From the NCBI GenBank assembly GCA_021904315.1, contig CM038911.1:2730501-2794500 (forward strand): a DNA stretch of 64,000 nucleotides. Reading direction: 5' to 3'. Within the stretch, counting starts at the first letter, position 1. Each line of letters opens with the position of its first letter. Shown in pieces: positions 25,801-38,100 of this stretch. The stretch is from Sphagnum magellanicum. Its lineage: Eukaryota; Streptophyta; Sphagnopsida; Sphagnales; Sphagnaceae. The notes below the pieces were generated by a model, which searched no databases, was not told where the DNA came from, and worked only from the letters and a program-made list of their open reading frames with translations. The translations under genes were made by a program, and so were the position numbers.

Positions 25801-27262
25801 TTGTTTTTCATGCCTATGTATAATTTGGAAAAACTTCATGATGTTCCATCTACCTTCCTCTCTTTTCAAGCATGTGCCCTATGTAGCCAATTATCTAAAA
25901 CAAACAAGTGATTGACAAGTGATTTATAGCCCAAAGTTTTCATTAACATTGGAGGTGTTGGAATTAGGGAAATTGAAAAAATCATGATTGATCCTCATTA
26001 AATAATATGTTGGACATAATTTTTGAAATATCACTTAGTAGTAGAATCAAAATATATTTAACATTTAATGTAGAAGTAGCAATGAAGTGCAATATTAACC
26101 TGTTAGTTTTAGTCCTAATTGTTGCCTACTTTTATTGTACTAAAGTTTTTTAAATTTTGTATTCAATTCATAAAAAATCAATGGAATCATGGAGGCCTCT
26201 TTAATGAATTTTTTTATAAAAAATTGAACTTACTTTCTTATGTTTATGTTAAAAAGGTGCCATATTAACATTTTGGATTTGGGTAGATGTATTTTTTGAT
26301 CAATTTTACCATGCTTGGACCCACATGTTATAGGTGAAAAACACAAAGAATTTATCTAGCAACAATGTTGGCATATTACATAAAAATCTATTATGAGTGT
26401 TAAGAAACTCCAAAAAATGGCAATTTACATACCCATACATTATTATGGCTTAACAATTCTCTAGATCCCAACACACTCATATAAACATTGTGTGATGATG
26501 AAATTTTTGAAAAAACACCATAAATTACTTAAACAATATCATTACACGAGACACAAATCAATATACATCATGCCCAACATCAATAGTGACAAATTGCATT
26601 GACGAAAATATTTGATCACATGCATCCATGCACTAGAAGGCCCCACAAATACTAAAAAAAAACCTTTCCAAAATTATTCCAAAATGAAATTTATAAATTA
26701 ATGAATATATAATGTAATCGACATGTATGCAATCTAATGTGCTATAAAATATATATAAGCGCATTGAAAAAAAATGTAGATATGGTTTCCTTCAATCTTT
26801 AGTCAATTGTGAAACCCATTTTAGCATTGAAACTATGTTATTACACATAAAAAAAATTGAAAATAATTAAATAGGGCAAATCCATGGATGTCATCGGCCT
26901 CAAGATGTAATCACAATTTGAATTTTTTTTTAGCAAAAGCAATAAATCATTAATTTACTATATCACAAATTACATCACAAACACATCTATTTATACTTCA
27001 CACATGTATTTTTTTCTTGCAAATTGTCATATGGGAAACTAAAACAATAAACAAAAACCTAAATGTCAACTATTATTCAATTGTCAATGTTTGCTAATAC
27101 ATTGTTTGAATACAATAGGAAGCCAAGAGAAAACATTAGTTATTACAACAATTAATTACTTATTGAGCTTATTAAATCATGTAATTAATTGTAATTTCAC
27201 TTACATGCCTTGGTATAATTTATCAACATAGGTACATGAACATTCCCTAACCACAAAGTGTT
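22873..27262. other. AT-rich intergenic DNA
   Basis: Roughly 4.4 kb of very AT-rich sequence. Apart from the RING remnant at 23644-23853, I find no gene, RNA or clear repeat. The open frames near 24129-24475 lack any recognised motif. Confidence 0.5.
23644..23853 (+). pseudogene. RING-finger (C3HC4) gene remnant
   Basis: The frame from 23706 reads CPICTDEIKFEISTTCGHIF. After a T7 run the reading continues one frame over as CQDCFCSVINAQNKCPIC, then WEKLISKTCI and a stop at 23851. The Cys/His spacing is that of a C3HC4 RING, closest to RNF4-type SUMO-targeted ubiquitin ligases, where the RING is C-terminal and follows an acidic stretch. An acidic segment (DEDEDVYVEST) does lie just upstream, in another frame across an A8 run. 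Both breaks are in homopolymers, so they are either pseudogene indels or sequencing errors. No introns or upstream exons are seen. Confidence 0.75.
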
Positions 27263-28120
27263 GTAGCAAAAAATGAGTTTGATTTAGATGTGGGTAAATT
27301 GTGTAACTTTTTAGTGAGAACTCCTTGGGATGTACTCAAGTTTTCATTACTTTGGTTCATTTGGTGCCAAAAATACGAGCATGATCTTAGAGAAGGACAG
27401 TTCCATCTAGGAGTTGCCTTTTTTTGAGCTTGGCAAACTACTATTCAAGTAAGTATAGCAACATGGAAAGAACTGCACAAACACAAAAGATTTGTAGAAA
27501 AATTAGATAACCTTATTTGTGAATTCAAGCAGGGATGGACTCAAGGCAATCTATTTTGTAAGGACAATGGGGGGCTTCAACAGCAAATCTTACAAAATAA
27601 GTACTTCTTGCCCAAACATATGGTGGATCATAGAATGGGTTTAACAATTAAACAACATGTCCAAGTGTTCAACAAGCAAAATAACATCCCCACCATGGAG
27701 GACACAATAGGAGAACATGTAGATGGAAGGAATCATGAGTCATCAAGTTCTAGCCTCGATCATGAAGAAGTTTAGCTCACCAAATTATACAGGCTATCGT
27801 GGAAGAGATTCAAAAGGAGGCGATCCCAAAAATAGAAGATCAAGAAGACCTCCTCACTGAATCAGAAGAGGATTCACATAAATCCATTGATCTCCCAGAA
27901 TAAATTCATTCTCCAAGGACGCTTCACTAGATGCAAGATTTTTGAGTCAACCAGCATGCTGAATCATCTCATAGAACTAGGCCCTTACCAAAGGTTATTT
28001 CTACCATTGCCAAGGGAGTATCATGAGAGATCGATCCTTCTAGCCCATTTTCTCCAAATACTTCAACAAGGGAGTTAGATATGGAACTAACACCCAAAGA
28101 ATTGCATCAATTGCGCGAGA
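27263..28120 (+). pseudogene. Decayed retroelement-like reading frame
   Basis: From about 27284 to 27776 one frame is open except for a single TGA, reading PWDVLKFSLLWFIWCQKYEH, then AWQTTIQVSIATWKELHKHK and NLICEFKQGWTQGNLFCK. The aromatic-rich WFIWCQK style and following charged tail resemble the C-terminal end of plant LINE-type polyproteins. After a frame change, acidic sequence (AIVEEIQKEAIPKIEDQEDL) and ELTPKELHQLRERWRVI continue the coding character to about 28170. I cannot see reverse transcriptase motifs, so the LINE assignment is tentative. It could instead be a broken host gene. Confidence 0.45.
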
Positions 28121-28594
28121 GATGGAGAGTGATATCACCTCTTAAGCAATACATGCCGTTTGACAAAGATTTTCATTGATTGCACATTCTTTTCTTGGAA
28201 GAACGTAAGGGTTTAGGGTTCAAACCCAATAGAGTGCAGGTTGGAACTCCTGCTGTCCCCTCTCTGCCAATGAGCTTGAAAAGTGGGGGTGCCAACCAGC
28301 TTAACTGGTCAGCCAGATGTGATGAGACTATTTGCAGGAACCCAGTGCCCCGCTTCCCTAGTTGCCAGATTTAACCATCCCTGGTGAGAATGGAGATGCC
28401 CTCCTTTCATCCATGCAGAGAACAGTCGTGAAACATTCATCCAAGCAGTGAAGTGTTATGGAGACATTGGGTCAATGAGAGCCTAATATGGGAAGAAAAA
28501 ACATAGTGGAAATTAGAAATCCAAAAATAAATATAATAAATTTTTTATCAAAATGTAATAATAATAAAATGCGGGAGAACGCATGAAAGTAGCT

Positions 28595-28667
28595 GCGCCT
28601 GTAGCTCAGTGGATAGAGCGTCTGTTTCCTAAGCAGAAAGTCACAGGTTCGACCCCTGTCTGGCGCG
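28595..28667 (+). tRNA. trnR-CCT: tRNA-Arg (anticodon CCT)
   Basis: A 73-base cloverleaf with no intron: acceptor GCGCCTG pairing with CTGGCGC (one T-T mismatch), D arm GCTC/GAGC, anticodon arm TCTGT-TTCCTAA-GCAGA with anticodon CCT, T arm ACAGG-TTCGACC-CCTGT, and discriminator G. The A and B box sequences (TAGCTCAGTGG; GGTTCGACCCC) match nuclear tRNA genes. It reads AGG codons. CCA is not encoded, as expected. Confidence 0.95.
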
Positions 28668-30401
28668 AGTTTCTTTTCACTACTGCCGCTTCCTGAAACT
28701 TTTGATCATCCAAAATTGATTTCTGTTATCTACTTTACTACCTTGTCCAATTAGCATGTTTTTTTTGACAAAGTAAGGAGTTAAAACTAAGTCGCTGCAA
28801 AACATGCATAATTCAACAACATTTTTGAATTTTAGAAATACAATACTCTAAATTAAATACCCTCCAAATTTTCTAATTTTCCATTATAGATAGTTGAAAA
28901 CATCAAATTTGCAGTTTTATTTATTTATTTATTTATTTTAGTATGGATGGATGATTTTCTTTTATTTTTATAAATTCAATGGATGTATATGTTCATATTA
29001 TCTTCTCTAAAGGAAAAGTAACAGACTCCCCATTCAAATTTCCATGCAAGGAAATTGGCCGTGGAAGGAGAAGATATGTAAAAGAAAGGATTTATTGACA
29101 TATAGGCCTCCAAGGGATTGAGCTCTTTTTTGGTTTTTCCAATTGGATGAGATTTTCAATCACATGAACAAAACAAGTCACTAACTTGTTACTTAAAATT
29201 CACAACATTGGATGAAATATTTCTCAAGCACTATTGGAATCTACAAAGACAAAAAAAACCATGTTATAACTTGTATATATGTCAACCCAGAGAAGGAAAT
29301 TTCTAAATTTGTGTGACAACAAACAAATGACTTGTGATTTTTTCCAATGACTAGTTGGTAACTTGGTACACAGTGATGTGATTCCATTTCTTTCAAAAAG
29401 AAATTCACAATAACATTAAAAATATATTTTTGATTACATTTTCAATGTCCTACCAAAACTTTATTTGAATGTTTAACTAGAGTCTAACACCGCTTTGACT
29501 TGTGTGGAAGAGGGCAAAATGATTCCACTATTCAATTTACATAGACAATCCAAAAGGCATGAGAAAAAACAGCACCCAAATGAAAGGGACGCAACATTTG
29601 CGACAAAAGAATCTCTTTAGCTTTCGATCACATTTCATCTGAAACACCCAAATGAAAAATGGGCGTATCAAACATCTGCAACACAATCATGTTTCATTTA
29701 GAACACTCTAGTAAAAATCTTTGGCGTATCACACATTTGGAAGACAGATCTCTTTAACTTACAATCATGTTTGATTCAAAACATTTGGATGAAAAACTGG
29801 CACATCAAAATTTGGAACACAAGAATCTCTTTAACTTACGATCGCGTTTCATTCAAAACATCCGGATGAAAAATTGGCACATCAAACATTTGGAACACAA
29901 GAATCTCTTTTAGCTTCCAATCATGGTCCATTCAAAACACACACTAGTAAAAAAATTGGCATATCTCTATGAATGTAGTATACATACTACGATTTCAGCA
30001 TCAGATATGATACCAAAGCCACTTGTTTAGCAACCATCTGCAACAATGGAAAATGCAATACCATAGATCATCATCCACTAATGCAAAGGACCTCATTAAA
30101 GAAAACAATTTGTAAACCCCCTACGGCAGTAATACACTAAGCTTCCATTCAAAGTCGGCAGCATCAGATATGATACTGAACCAACTTGTAGAGCAATCAT
30201 CTGCAACAATGAAAAGTGCAATACCATAGATCATCACTCACGAATCTGGAGTACCTCACAAAAGGAAGACAGTTTATATACACCTTATGGCGTAAGCTAT
30301 GGCCAATTAGAACATGGGGTAAAAAATGGTTTGGAAACAATACACTGCTGTATTGCATTACGTGGTGAGCAGAACAGACAAGATTGCTTGGCATAAGCCA
30401 A
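28668..30401. repeat. Intergenic DNA with two local tandem repeats
   Basis: At about 29571-29965 a ~76-bp unit is repeated about five times, with cores ATGAAAAAYTGGCRYATCAAA, AAGAATCTCTTT and ATCATGTTTCATTC. At about 29995-30130 and 30158-30290 a ~135-bp block starting CAGCATCAGATATGATAC is duplicated, ending in CACCTTATGG or CCCCCTACGG. These lie downstream of the minus-strand gene ending at 30402. The stretch 28668-29570 shows nothing else. An ATTT tetranucleotide run lies near 28918-28938. Confidence 0.7.
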
Positions 30402-32813
30402 TTATGCACTCCGGGCACCTTCAAACACCTTGCTTAAATTCTCTGCTTTGGAGGAATTGGGTGTCTCGCCTGCAGCTTTTTTCCCCCTCAGAACTTGGGA
30501 CAGTCGTATTGGGGTCCTGGGATTTAACAGCCTCTGTTGCTGCTTCTGTATCTTTCTCAAGGTAAACCACCGGCCACCCCTGAACCCAAATCCATATCTG
30601 CTTCCAATGCAAACAGGGATAAAGTTCAGTGTAAAAAACAAACCCTGTCACAGTATCTTCAAGACCCTCTCAAGATCCAGGGACACAGAGATTGATGGAC
30701 TCTTCTTTGGGTGCCTAGGCATCATAAACAATAGGATGACTGCAACTAGGAACAGAACAGATCTGGCCATTATCCAGCCGCATCTACTAACTATACACTA
30801 TTTGAACCAATTTTCACCAATCAATTCAGTCGCAGCAATTGCTTGCCTAGCTAAAAGAAGCATGTTCAAAATGCTACAATAACAACAAACAGCTCACGAG
30901 GCCTCAAATACATCATACTCTTCACTTGGATGATATAGAAAAATTGAGTGTTAAATTGTGTTCAAAAATCTTCTACCACAGAGATTTACAAATCAATTAA
31001 CATTAAGTACTGCCTCCTTGCCATTAGGGTATAGACATGCTTGAGAGTTTTTTTGCTCTCTTTCTCTTTAGATGAATCAAAACTCAAAGCCAAGCTCATG
31101 ATGAATTTACCCTACTGAGAATTAACACCACCATAGTGTGATATGTGTAAAACTCATGAGAGAGTTTTCTGCTGTGTCTTCAGATCAATCGAAATTCAAA
31201 GCCAGTCTCATGATCAATTAAACTCTACTGAGCATTGACAACACAATTTTGTGAAATTATATGATCTATCATAAACCCACTTGAGACCTTCAATCTCAAC
31301 ATGTACTTTTTTGTAAAAACCTGCCTTCTTTTTGTAGTGTATTTAGACAACCATTGCCAAGCACATGAACTCAGCAATGATCTTCCAGGATCTTACGAAA
31401 CGGAAGAAATCTTCCACAGTGGAAGCATACATCCTCTGGACCTTAGGCCAAGTTTTTACACCAGAGAAAGTAGGGCCCTTGGCCCTTTGTTGTTTTTCGG
31501 TGCCCATCACTTGGCCTACTGCCCTTGTGCCTAGGCACCTCAAAAACAAGGAACCCTTCTACTATACTAATTGCCAGGTCTTGAACCTCCTTGGAATCTG
31601 CTACAGAAGACGAGGTATTTCAAATGCTTTAGACTACGACTTCAGTATAATGTCAAGAGGTGATAAAAAATTTGTGAAAATGAGTTATAGCATACCCGAT
31701 GACCAAAGTCGTTCCTGCGGTTGCCGCACATGCAGCGTAGCTTACACCGATGCTGCTTGTCAATGCCTTCACATGTTCCTCTTCCAAATTATGCACTGTT
31801 GCCATCTGCATTGTACCCGTCAGAACACTGCCCTCAATCAGTAACAAGCCCCCCCAACCTTGCATAAAACCCATATTGCAGAGTTTACAAACCACCAGAA
31901 TCATCAAAGCTTGTCTGCTCTGACAACAATGGTTCAGCCACAGAAATCCACCTGCACTTCTTGCTTTCTTCAATAATCAGGCAGATGACAAAACAAATAT
32001 GATGAGAAACACTCTGAAAAAGCAAAAAAACCTAGTCAAGATTTTCAACATACATACCTAAAAACATTGCAGAGAAATCTGCTGTCATATTTCTTCCCAC
32101 CAAAGATATTTGTCTTACAGCTAGAAATGATAAGCTCTTCTTCAGGAAACCAGCAGAAAATGCAATGGCTTACCGCATGTTCAATCGAGTTCAAGCGGTC
32201 CTCAACCTTCTTTTGGTGCATTTGTCGAGCAGTGTACCCTGTTTCATTCAAATGTCAAGAATCAGAGACCACAAGAGAGACAGACACAGACAGACACAGA
32301 CACAAATTGTAAAATGTTTGTGCTGCTGTGGATCATGGATCCATGTCAAGAACTCTGAAAACAGGCTGACATTCACCACAAATATAGAAGCAAGAAAAAC
32401 CGTGAACCTGCCCAGGCAGCCCCAGCAGATGCCAAAGAAGCTCCAATTGTGAAAACCACATTATGTTTCTCGAAGATGTCCTGAAGAAGGGACAAAACAA
32501 AAGATTGGATTCCAAGTCCCATGTCCACCCACCAGGTGAAAAACCTCAAAAGAATGGAGCTTATGAGTGGTGAAGAAAGCTGCATAAAAATGGCATGGTC
32601 TCTAATGGGTAGGTACAAGAGGAACAAACGATTGCAGATTCCAGAAAAAAGAAAACTGCATGAGAATGACATGATCTCTGATGGGTACAAGAGGAACAAA
32701 CAATTGCAGATTCCTGAAAAGAATCAAAAGATCATCACACAAACCTTTACTGAGACGAAAGTCTCCTGCACTGCCTTCTGCGCATTCAGAACCTTGGCTC
32801 TCACTTGCTGCAT
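30402..32813 (-). CDS. Conserved plant protein with two membrane segments, 170 aa, 5 exons
   Basis: Exons in reading order: 32813-32745, 32480-32408, 32238-32174, 31805-31696 and 30597-30402. All introns are GT..AG with agreeing phases (0,1,0,2), and the exons total exactly 171 codons including TAA. The protein starts MQQVRAKVLNAQKAVQETF. Hydrophobic segments lie at about residues 30-47 (VVFTIGASLASAGAAWAG) and 88-107 (SIGVSYAACAATAGTTLVIG). Between them is a charged helix (MHQKKVEDRLNSIEHAM) and after them a basic tail beginning YGFGFRGGRWFTLRKIQKQQ. This looks like an uncharacterised family conserved in plants; membrane topology is predicted and the compartment unknown. A TGA precedes the first ATG in frame. 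Confidence 0.82.
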
Positions 32814-33439
32814 AGCTAGGTGCTTGTCCCCCACTCCCTCGCTATCAACCGCCTTCTTTTCTTGAACTCGCACTTGCAATTGCAACTGCAATCACTTCCC
32901 TGAGACTACCTATTCTCAAGAAGAAGAATTTTGCACTCTACTGCAACCATTCCATTCTGAATGAAACCCTAATCCCACCAGAAAAATTCTCCAAGAAACA
33001 CACTGCACAGTAGGCTGTTTGGAAATCCTCCTGACACACCCTAAGATTTCTTGGGTTTTGTTGTCCTACAGTCTCTTCATTCCAAGAACATCATCATCCC
33101 CAAGAAAGAGTACCATACCATACACTCAAAAGTTTACCACCATAGCCTCCGAGACTGCTTTGCTTGAATTGATGAAGAACCCCACAAGCAAGCTTGAGCT
33201 GCTGCTTCTTCTCTTTGTTTGTTCTCGATCTGTAAAGAAGGATCACAACGATGAAGCTTCAAACCCCAGATTTTCTATAAGCTTCTAGGAGGAGGAAGAA
33301 ATCTGTTGTTGTTTGATTAGGTCAAACGCTCGGTATGGGTGTGTGGATTCATCAGTGGAAAGCATGCGAAAGAAGCAACCTAACCTCTTTCTCCTCATTC
33401 TCCGATGCTGTACATTGGGTAGATGCCGAAATTCTTAGT
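32814..33439 (-). promoter_or_regulatory. Probable 5' leader and promoter of the 170-aa gene
   Basis: The 600 bases upstream of the ATG at 32813 are less AT-rich than the surroundings, with CTT/GAA-rich stretches on the minus strand typical of plant 5' UTRs. No unequivocal TATA or start site was found. Plus-strand frames here (for example 33019-33288) have no recognised motif. Confidence 0.35.
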
Positions 33440-33650
33440 AGATTCTTCAAGAAGAAAACTCTAGGGAATGTTTCTGTTAAGATCTTCAAGAACAAAACTC
33501 TTGCGAATGTTTCTGTCAAGATCTTCAAGAAGAAAAACTCTTGGGAATGTTCCTTCCGTCAAGATCTTCAAGAAGAAAACCTCTTGAGAATGTTTCTTCT
33601 GTCAAGATCTCCAAGAAGAAAAACTCTTAGGAAATGTTTTCTGTGTCTCG
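33440..33650. repeat. Minisatellite, ~39-43-bp unit, five copies
   Basis: AGATCTTCAAGAAGAAAACTC-type units start at 33440, 33480, 33519, 33562 and 33605. Each ends in GGGAATGTTTCTGTCA or a close variant. Unit length grows from 39 to 43 bases by small insertions. Confidence 0.9.
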
Positions 33651-35100
33651 TTCGCAGTTTTTCGTGGGAAATGTTCTCTGTGTCTCCTTCGCTGTTTGTT
33701 TTGTAGAGGAGTGTAGAGAAATTGCTCATGGTGGTCAGGTTCAAAGAAATCAAAGGCACGGAGAGACACACACACACACAGAAAGAGACAGAGAGAACTC
33801 CAACCCTAGTGTGCTTCATGCAGCAAAGCATCCTGAGATGTTTGCTGACTTTCCCATTATTGTAAAGCTCCATCGGAAAATTGTTGTTTCATACATGTCC
33901 TTGGAGGCAATTGCAATAGGTATTTTTTTCTAGATCTGTTTTCCAGTGAGAAAAAAGGGTATCAGAAAACATCGGCCATTTGCTGTTGTTTTCTGAAAAC
34001 TCCCACTGTGAAGGCCAAAGGCTCTTTGCATTTCTTCACTTCTCTTGCATGTTTGGTTGCAAAGTTGTAGATAGTTCTGAATCTGCTCATTTCCGTGCTT
34101 GGGTGACAAAGGATGACAATTCAAGAATCTGTGCTGCAGTTGGAACTTTTGTTTGGGATCCATGTTGTGAAAATATTGATTGATGGCTGTCTGTTTCGAT
34201 TGGTTGGTGGATGACCCACAATCTGAAATTTTTGCAGAAGATGCTGTGTATTGCTCATCATGACATTTGTTTCAACACTTGGGTTTTGGTGGTTGCAGGA
34301 TTCTATGATTGTATGATCCAGATGGCAGTCATTGACACTATTTCAAAGGGAAAAAAACAGTGTCGTCACTGCAGCAGGAATTGGAGGGTTTGTTGGAAGA
34401 GCTCCATCATCCTGCTTGCATGTGCTTTAGGAAGGAAACAACATATAAAGAATCTTGTGAAGAGCAAACAAATTGTGCTGCAGTGTAAGTATGGGTCTTT
34501 ATATAATTCAAACACCATCACAAACTTCTTATTTGATTTTGTTGTAATATCCAACTTTCTCTTTCTGGGTTTTCTTTGATGGTTTTGTTTCTCACAGTTT
34601 CAGGGTTCAGGGTTTATGAGGTCTTGTTTTTGTGGGTGTAAGGTGTTTGTTGCATTACTGGTGAGTGGAAAATCAATTTGAAATTTTTGTTCTGGGATCA
34701 CCAAACTGAAAAATCTGCATCTGGTCCTTGCCTGTGTACAACAGAAACTCTTTGCAGCGGCTTATGTCTGGCGCCAGATTGACTACAGCGCTTGAGTGAA
34801 GCTCTTCCTTCCATCATTCCTCCTCCCTGACTATTGGCACATGATCAACACATGAATTGGCAATTTTCATTCTCCAGGTAAGACCAGCACCTCTCTTGTA
34901 GGTGCTTGTATTTGAATAAGGGAGGACTTCTGAATGAACTCTGCAAAAGTGAAGGTCACTGGAGCAAGCTTCAGCACATGGCACATAGATGCCATATGAA
35001 AAGCTCAGAGCTCGGTACTTGAATCCTTCAGCTTCTGTCTCTTAAACACCCATTCACAATTTACCTTGCCATCCTACCTAACTAGCCTTGATTAACAACT
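33651..35100. other. Uncertain region with coding-like fragments
   Basis: On the plus strand there are short stretches with coding character beside possible splice sites. One follows TTCATGCAG at 33825 (KHPEMFADFPIIVKLHRKIV). Others lie near 34100 (FRAWVTKDDNSRI) and near 34320-34400 (MAVIDTISKGK, then VTAAGIGGFVGRA after a poly-A frame change). I could not join them with consistent phases or identify a family. They may be a decayed gene or chance. Confidence 0.25.
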
Positions 35101-38100
35101 ATTTAACAAATTAATTTGTGAGAACTTTGATTGATGGAATTTTGTCATGTTTCAAACATCTTGCCTACTTAACCAACCCTATTGAATGAATTATGGAAAT
35201 CAAGACATTGGTTTCCATTTTCTTTTTTTCTTTTGAGTTCAAAAGATTCATCTTTGCAAAAAAAACAAAGTTTGATTTCAAGTTTGTATAAGTCTTGTTA
35301 TTATTGTGGGTGTGGGCAATTGCTAAACATTTTGGTATAGAATGAACTTGTGATGGAGTTGTAGTTCCAACTAATTTGACAATAGCAAACTTCAAGTGAT
35401 TTTGTACATTCCTAATTTAAATTTGTAAATTGGATGTAGTGGATTAGGTCATGATCTATGGGTTATATCATTGTAATGTTTTAACAAAAGTTTGTTAGTT
35501 GATGGTTAATATGTTTGTAATATTTTTATTTTGTCATTGTAATTCATGATAAAGCATGTCATTAGTGTGGGTTGAAGTGAGAATTCAGTTCTTACCTTTT
35601 CATAGATTATGTGGTTTGTTATTAATTGGGTTTTATTGCCATTTGAAACACATTACAATGGTTATTGATTAAATGAACTAGTTCATAAAAAGATATTTAT
35701 ATGTGCACAAATAAATAGTTTGTACCCAATTTTTTTCTTCCAATTTTTTTTAAATTAGGCAATTTCTTCTAAAAAATAAAAAACATGAAAACTTGATGTT
35801 TTAAAAGGGCTTTTTTTTGGCTATTTTAAAAAAGCAAGTCAAACCTAGATTGTCAATTGCAATAGGACTTCTAAAAATATGTTATTGTGCATAAATAGCA
35901 CTTGTTTAGTGTAAAATCTACTTGAGATTTTTGCCGATGGGCCTATTTCAAAAATTGAAGAAAAAAAACCTTGTTTGTATCTACATGGGTTTTTTAACAT
36001 TCATAATAAAATGGTTTAAATAATTTGAAAACATAATCTTCTAAATGAAAATTTTCAAAATTGAACCAAATCAATTTTTTTCAAGAAAATTGTTTTGAAA
36101 GTTTCAACTAATTCTAATCAAATTTTGTTGAAAGTGAATAAGATATTGAATAAATTTTTTTGGAACTTATGCATTTTGAAAATTTTTGTCATTTCAACTT
36201 TTGACATGTATTTGAACAATAATCATTGCTATCATTTTTTATGTATAGTCCAAAAAATGTATGATATTACTACAAAATGTGAAAGAATTGTGTGAAATTA
36301 TCCTTCAAATTCAAAAATATTCAAATTAAATATTTTTTTCATTAATCTAAAAAATGTTTTGATGTAATTTTATTATGATTGCAATATTTATTTAATATTA
36401 CCTATTAAGTACTAATGTATTATGATTATAATTTTTTTGTGACCATTGCATAAACAAATTTCGAAATTTTAAATGTTATTACTTATGACAACATGACAAA
36501 ATTCCGTCAATCAAATGTGACATATGTGTTCAAGCTTCAAAATCTAATATGGGCAATCTTTACTTTCACTTGTTTGTTTCAATTTTCAAAAAATTGTCAA
36601 AACATATCGTAATCATTTTTTATTCAATGAAGTTTTGAAAAATAAAAAAATTTGGTGTGCAAAATGTGAATGTGTACATGCATTTGAGGCAACTAATGCT
36701 ATTATTTGTTGCAACCACACATGTGAACCTTCAAATAACAATAGTATTGGAACTATTATAATGCATAGGCCATGTGCTCTCATATATCTGATGATATTTT
36801 TATTGAAAATTGAAGTTGTTTTTTTTGTTTGAAAATTGAATTCTATAAATTTATAGTTCTTTTATCAATAAGTAATCATATAGATGATTAAATTTTTGTT
36901 GTTATAAATGATCTTTGTTTTTTATTCTATATTTTTAATTTGCAACAAAAACATAAAAAATTGATGTTTTGCTTTACATTGTAAAAGTTTGGGAGGTGCA
37001 AACAAAATAATAAGATCCACATGCATCAAGGTAAGAATCTTTTCTAAGAACTTTATTGGACATGTGATGTTCATGTGTTGGTTTAATATGCATTTTTTAT
37101 AATTAGTTCATACCTATGTTTTAATGATAAATATTTTTGAATTACATACTAATTTTATATAACTTATATTATGCATTTATCACATAAAGATGAATAACTT
37201 GTGTAAAATAATATTCTAAAAATCAAAATATATTTTAAAACCAAATATTGAAGGTGCACATATAAGAAATCGTTTCATTATCATTATTATTAAATATTAA
37301 CATCTAACAACCCTCCAATTTTTAAAACAAATAGTGCACATTTAATAACAAAAAAAACGTTTGAAAAGAAAACCCCACTTATCCACAACAATCTTTTGTT
37401 TGTTTTTCATATACAAAAAAGATTCTTGAAACATCATCAATTTGCATTAAATTTTTTCAAGTAATGAAAGTTAATTCAATTTAAATTAATGTGATCCTTT
37501 TATGATTTTTTTCAAAAATATTAAGCTATTTTTAAAAAATAATATCCATGCACTTTGTGACTCCTATTTTTCTTTTTCACCTTCGTTTCTCATTATTTAA
37601 AATTCATTCAAACTATATTTTTAAAGATCATGGTCTTTAATAATTATTTTGAAAAGTTCCACATTCGTAACCATAGTATTTCTTTTGTCAATATTGTAAA
37701 CTATGTGATTGAATTATTCATTAAAGTGTAAATATTGATGAACACAATGTGAGAACAATGGAATCTTTGTTTGGTATAAACGTCGTCACACATAAGAATG
37801 ACGATCTTTAATAATTTAAAACATCATTCAAAATTGATCATTGTAAACAAAAATTTAATGTCATTTCATTTAAAATTATAAATAGACCTAAAAAATTAAT
37901 ATATTATTTTTTAAAAACTTTGTATTAATTTATATATGTGTATGTAAATAAAATTAGTTTAATGGTTGAAATTAATCAAAATGAAGTACATAAACATTGA
38001 ATTGTAATTTTTTTGTGTAAAATTAAAAGGCTACAACAAATAATGAAATTATTTTAATAAAGTTCCATATAATTTTTGCCATGAATTAAATGTTGTAGCA

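Noticed and set aside
29571..30290. Possible CRISPR array
   Set aside because: The repeats are long, imperfect and without unique spacers. This is plant nuclear DNA, so they are ordinary tandem repeats.
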